Part shown: piece after piece, positions 49,182 to 51,187 of the stretch | Numbering within the stretch: the stretch's first letter is position 1 | Layout of the letters: every line of letters starts with the position of its first letter | Source of the DNA: an uncultured Oscillospiraceae bacterium | Lineage (GTDB): Bacteria; Bacillota_A; Clostridia; Oscillospirales; Acutalibacteraceae | Assembly (NCBI GenBank): GCA_910589395.1 | Contig: CAJUTL010000022.1 | Span: 1-51,187, forward strand | DNA: 51,187 nucleotides | Direction of reading: 5' to 3' | Translations under genes and position numbers: made by a program | The notes under the pieces: generated by a model | What the model saw: the letters and a program-made list of their open reading frames with translations, nothing else | Told to the model about the DNA's origin: nothing | Databases searched by the model: none

Positions 49182-49210
49182 TTGACACCGGAGAAAAAAT
49201 GCTTCATAGT
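49182..49210 (+). promoter_or_regulatory. promoter of the alcohol dehydrogenase gene
   Basis: TTGACA (49182-49187), 17 bp, CATAGT (49205-49210), about 33 bp before the gene start. Confidence 0.6.
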
Positions 49211-49242
49211 TAGAAAAATAGGAAAACAGGGAGGTCAATTTT

Positions 49243-50268
49243 ATGCTACAGCAGGTCATGACAGCGCCGGGCAAAGTCGAATTTCGGGAGGTGCCCATTC
49301 CGCAGCTGAAGGCGGGGGAGGTGCTGGTGAAGATCATGGAGATCGGGATCTGCGGCTCGGATATCCATGTATACCATGGAAAACACCCCTTTACAAGCTA
49401 TCCTGTTACCCAGGGTCACGAGGTTTCCGGGCTCATTGAAAAGCTGGGAGAAGGGGTAACGGGGCTTACCATCGGCCAGAAGGTAACCATTCAGCCCCAG
49501 GTGGTGTGCGGGCAGTGCTATCCCTGCCGCCACGGGAAATATAATCTCTGTGAAAGCCTGAAGGTAATGGGCTTTCAGACCACGGGCGTGGCCTCTCATT
49601 ATTTTGCGGTAGACGCCAAAAAGGTAACGCCCCTGCCGGAAACCATGAGCCTGGAGGAAGGGGCCATGATCGAGCCGTTGGCAGTGGCCGTGCATGCCGT
49701 GCGCCGAATGGGTGACATGACCGGGAAGGATGTTTGCGTGCTGGGGGCCGGGCCCATCGGTATTCTGGTGGCCCAGGCAGCCAAGGGCATGGGCGCGGCC
49801 CGGGTGATGATCACCGATATCAGCGAGGTTCGCCTGCAAAAGGCGGCGGAATGCGGCATTGATTTCTGTATCAATACCAAGGAAACAAATTTCGGGGAAG
49901 CGCTTCTTCAAAGCTTCGGACCGGATAAAGCCGATGTGATTTATGATTGCGCGGGAAACGACATCACCATGGGGCAGGCCATTCAGTACGCCAGAAAGGG
50001 CAGCACGATTATTTTAGTGGCGGTGTTCGCCGGTATGGCAAAGGTGGACCTGGCGGTTTTGAACGACCACGAGCTGGACCTGAACACCTCTATGATGTAT
50101 CGCTCGGAGGACTATGAAAAGGCCATTGAGCTGGCGGATTCCGGCAAGGTGCAGCTGAAGCCGCTGATCTCCCAGCGGTTCCCGTTCCAAAAGTACCTGG
50201 AGGCTTACAAGTACATTGACGAAAACCGGGAAACTACCATGAAGGTATTGATCGACGTGCAGGAATAA
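49243..50268 (+). CDS. zinc-dependent medium-chain dehydrogenase
   Basis: A 341-residue alcohol/polyol dehydrogenase. Catalytic zinc ligands are Cys37, His59 and Glu60 (GHEVSG). The structural zinc loop CGQCYPCRHGKYNLC spans about residues 89-103. The Rossmann motif VCVLGAGPIGILVAQ is at about 164-178, with Asp in ITDISEVRL favouring NAD. The closest known relatives by pattern are sorbitol and L-threonine dehydrogenases; the substrate cannot be fixed. ATG 49243 follows AGGGAGGTCAATTTT. The SpoU gene follows by 22 bp. Confidence 0.87.
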   Translation: MLQQVMTAPGKVEFREVPIPQLKAGEVLVKIMEIGICGSDIHVYHGKHPFTSYPVTQGHEVSGLIEKLGEGVTGLTIGQKVTIQPQVVCGQCYPCRHGKYNLCESLKVMGFQTTGVASHYFAVDAKKVTPLPETMSLEEGAMIEPLAVAVHAVRRMGDMTGKDVCVLGAGPIGILVAQAAKGMGAARVMITDISEVRLQKAAECGIDFCINTKETNFGEALLQSFGPDKADVIYDCAGNDITMGQAIQYARKGSTIILVAVFAGMAKVDLAVLNDHELDLNTSMMYRSEDYEKAIELADSGKVQLKPLISQRFPFQKYLEAYKYIDENRETTMKVLIDVQE

Positions 50269-50290
50269 AAGCCAGAAAGGGCGGCACACG

Positions 50291-51127
50291 ATGAAGAAAA
50301 AGCAGATATCCGGCAAAAACGCGGACTACCAGAAATTTGAAGTGCTGAAAACCAACCGAAACAAGCGCTACCGGTACGGGGAGTTTTTCGTGGAGGGTGT
50401 GCGGAACCTGAATGAGGCTGTGAAAAACGGCTGGGAGATCGTTTCCTTTCTGTATGCCCCATCGCTGGGGCTTTCCGGCTGGGCGGCGGAAATGTTGGGA
50501 AAGGTAAAAACTCAGGTGAATTTTGAGCTTGCCCCGGAGCTCATGCGGGAGCTCAGCGGCAAAGAGGATACCTCTGAGCTGATGGCGGTGGTAAAAATGC
50601 GGGAGGACAGCCTTTCCCGGCTGACGGAAGGTCTTTCTCCGGAAAAGCCTCCGCTGTTTCTGCTGTTTGACCGGGCCTCCAACCGGGGCAACCTGGGAAC
50701 GATCCTCCGCTCCTGTGACGCATTGGGCGCAGACGGCCTGATCCTCACAGGCCATGCCGTGGACCTCTACGACCCGGAGGTGGTAGGCGCTTCCATGGGC
50801 TCCTTCTTCCATGTACCCGCCGCGCGGGTGGCGGATAATGAAACGGTGTTCCGGTTTATCCGGGAATTGAAGGAGCGTTATCCTGGTTTTCTCACCATCG
50901 GCACCACCGCCCATAAGCAATATCCCCTGTATGGGCAGGACCTCACCCGCCCGCTGCTGCTGATGGCAGGGAATGAAACAGAAGGCCTGTGCTATGCCTT
51001 TAAGGAGGTCTGCGACGTGCTTTGCACCATTCCCATGGCGGAAAGCTCCTCCGCCTCCTCCTTCAACGTGGCCTGCGCGGCTACCGTAATGCTTTATGAG
51101 GCTTCCAGGCAGAGGGCGAAGGGGTAA
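50291..51127 (+). CDS. TrmH/SpoU family RNA 2'-O-methyltransferase
   Basis: A 278-residue SPOUT methyltransferase. The N-terminal substrate-binding part (about residues 1-110) is followed by the knotted domain: motif 1 NRGNLGTILRSCDALG (about 136-151), motif 2 LLLMAGNETEGL (about 218-229) and motif 3 IPMAESSSASSFNVACAA (about 243-260). Motif 3 has SASSFNVA in place of the common SLNVS. The target is likely rRNA or tRNA ribose; which nucleotide is unknown. It is followed by unannotated sequence to the end of the window. Confidence 0.85.
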   Translation: MKKKQISGKNADYQKFEVLKTNRNKRYRYGEFFVEGVRNLNEAVKNGWEIVSFLYAPSLGLSGWAAEMLGKVKTQVNFELAPELMRELSGKEDTSELMAVVKMREDSLSRLTEGLSPEKPPLFLLFDRASNRGNLGTILRSCDALGADGLILTGHAVDLYDPEVVGASMGSFFHVPAARVADNETVFRFIRELKERYPGFLTIGTTAHKQYPLYGQDLTRPLLLMAGNETEGLCYAFKEVCDVLCTIPMAESSSASSFNVACAATVMLYEASRQRAKG

Positions 51128-51187
51128 ATGATTTTATATGGCACCCCTTGGCTTTCTCGCCTGTCGGCTCGGTTGCTGTGCCCCGGT

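Noticed and set aside
51128..51187. A gene or structure at the right end
   Set aside because: The last 60 bases hold no start with a ribosome binding site and no clear hairpin; the window simply ends.

Overview
The window looks like chromosomal DNA of a fairly GC-rich Clostridia member, most likely of the Oscillospirales/Ruminococcaceae type. Supporting this are strong AGGAGG-type ribosome binding sites, many GTG and TTG starts, a T-box leader, YwlE-type arginine phosphatase, ribonuclease M5, a DivIVA-like protein, a BlaI/M56 pair, and an SLH-domain surface protein. The taxonomic placement is inferred from gene content, not from a marker search. I see no rRNA, tRNA, CRISPR array, prophage or intact insertion sequence.

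Layout: (1) 205-2213, minus strand: a four-gene operon of uncharacterised proteins including a DUF2589-type protein and a diverged relative. (2) 2348-9531, plus strand: one long, tightly packed run, ywlE-rimI-tsaD-GNAT-ilvB-ilvN-two membrane proteins-methyltransferase. The start of tsaD is duplicated around a 96-bp hairpin-rich insert. (3) 9837-14344: a divergent murE-like ligase, a C1B aminopeptidase and murF. (4) 14624-21146, minus strand: a sugar-uptake and catabolism operon (binding protein, two permeases, TIM-barrel isomerase, Gfo/Idh/MocA oxidoreductase) with a LacI-type regulator and two LacI-type operators. No ABC ATPase is encoded here. (5) A MATE transporter (minus), divergent from a T-box operon with an alanine-type GCC specifier that covers a flavin reductase-like protein, an M42 aminopeptidase and alaS. 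HIT and phosphoribosyltransferase genes follow. (6) 28589-33713: comEC-holA-rnmV-divIVA-like-HEPN/CBS, all overlapping or nearly so. (7) A cytidylate-kinase-like gene (minus), a two-component system, an LD-carboxypeptidase, an Mrp-type ATPase, a TetR/MATE divergent pair, and a lipoprotein. (8) 42301-42547: a candidate small RNA or leader carrying a 10-codon ORF, followed by rsgA. (9) 44363-51127: an SLH plus phosphodiester-glycosidase protein, a CmpB-like membrane protein, a BlaI/M56/small secreted protein operon, a zinc alcohol dehydrogenase and a SpoU rRNA methyltransferase.

The gaps between transcription units are filled with mosaic dispersed repeats: CATTCTGA-type long palindromes, TAACAACTAA runs, GCACTCGTG-type units, and light AT-rich connectors. 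Each gap carries a different combination. A separate 144-bp MITE-like element lies after murF.

The least explained parts are the DUF2589 operon, the tsaD start duplication, the leader/sRNA at 42.3 kb, and the HEPN-CBS fusion. The T-box operon joins alanine sensing to a peptidase and alanyl-tRNA synthetase and is the clearest regulatory story in the window.
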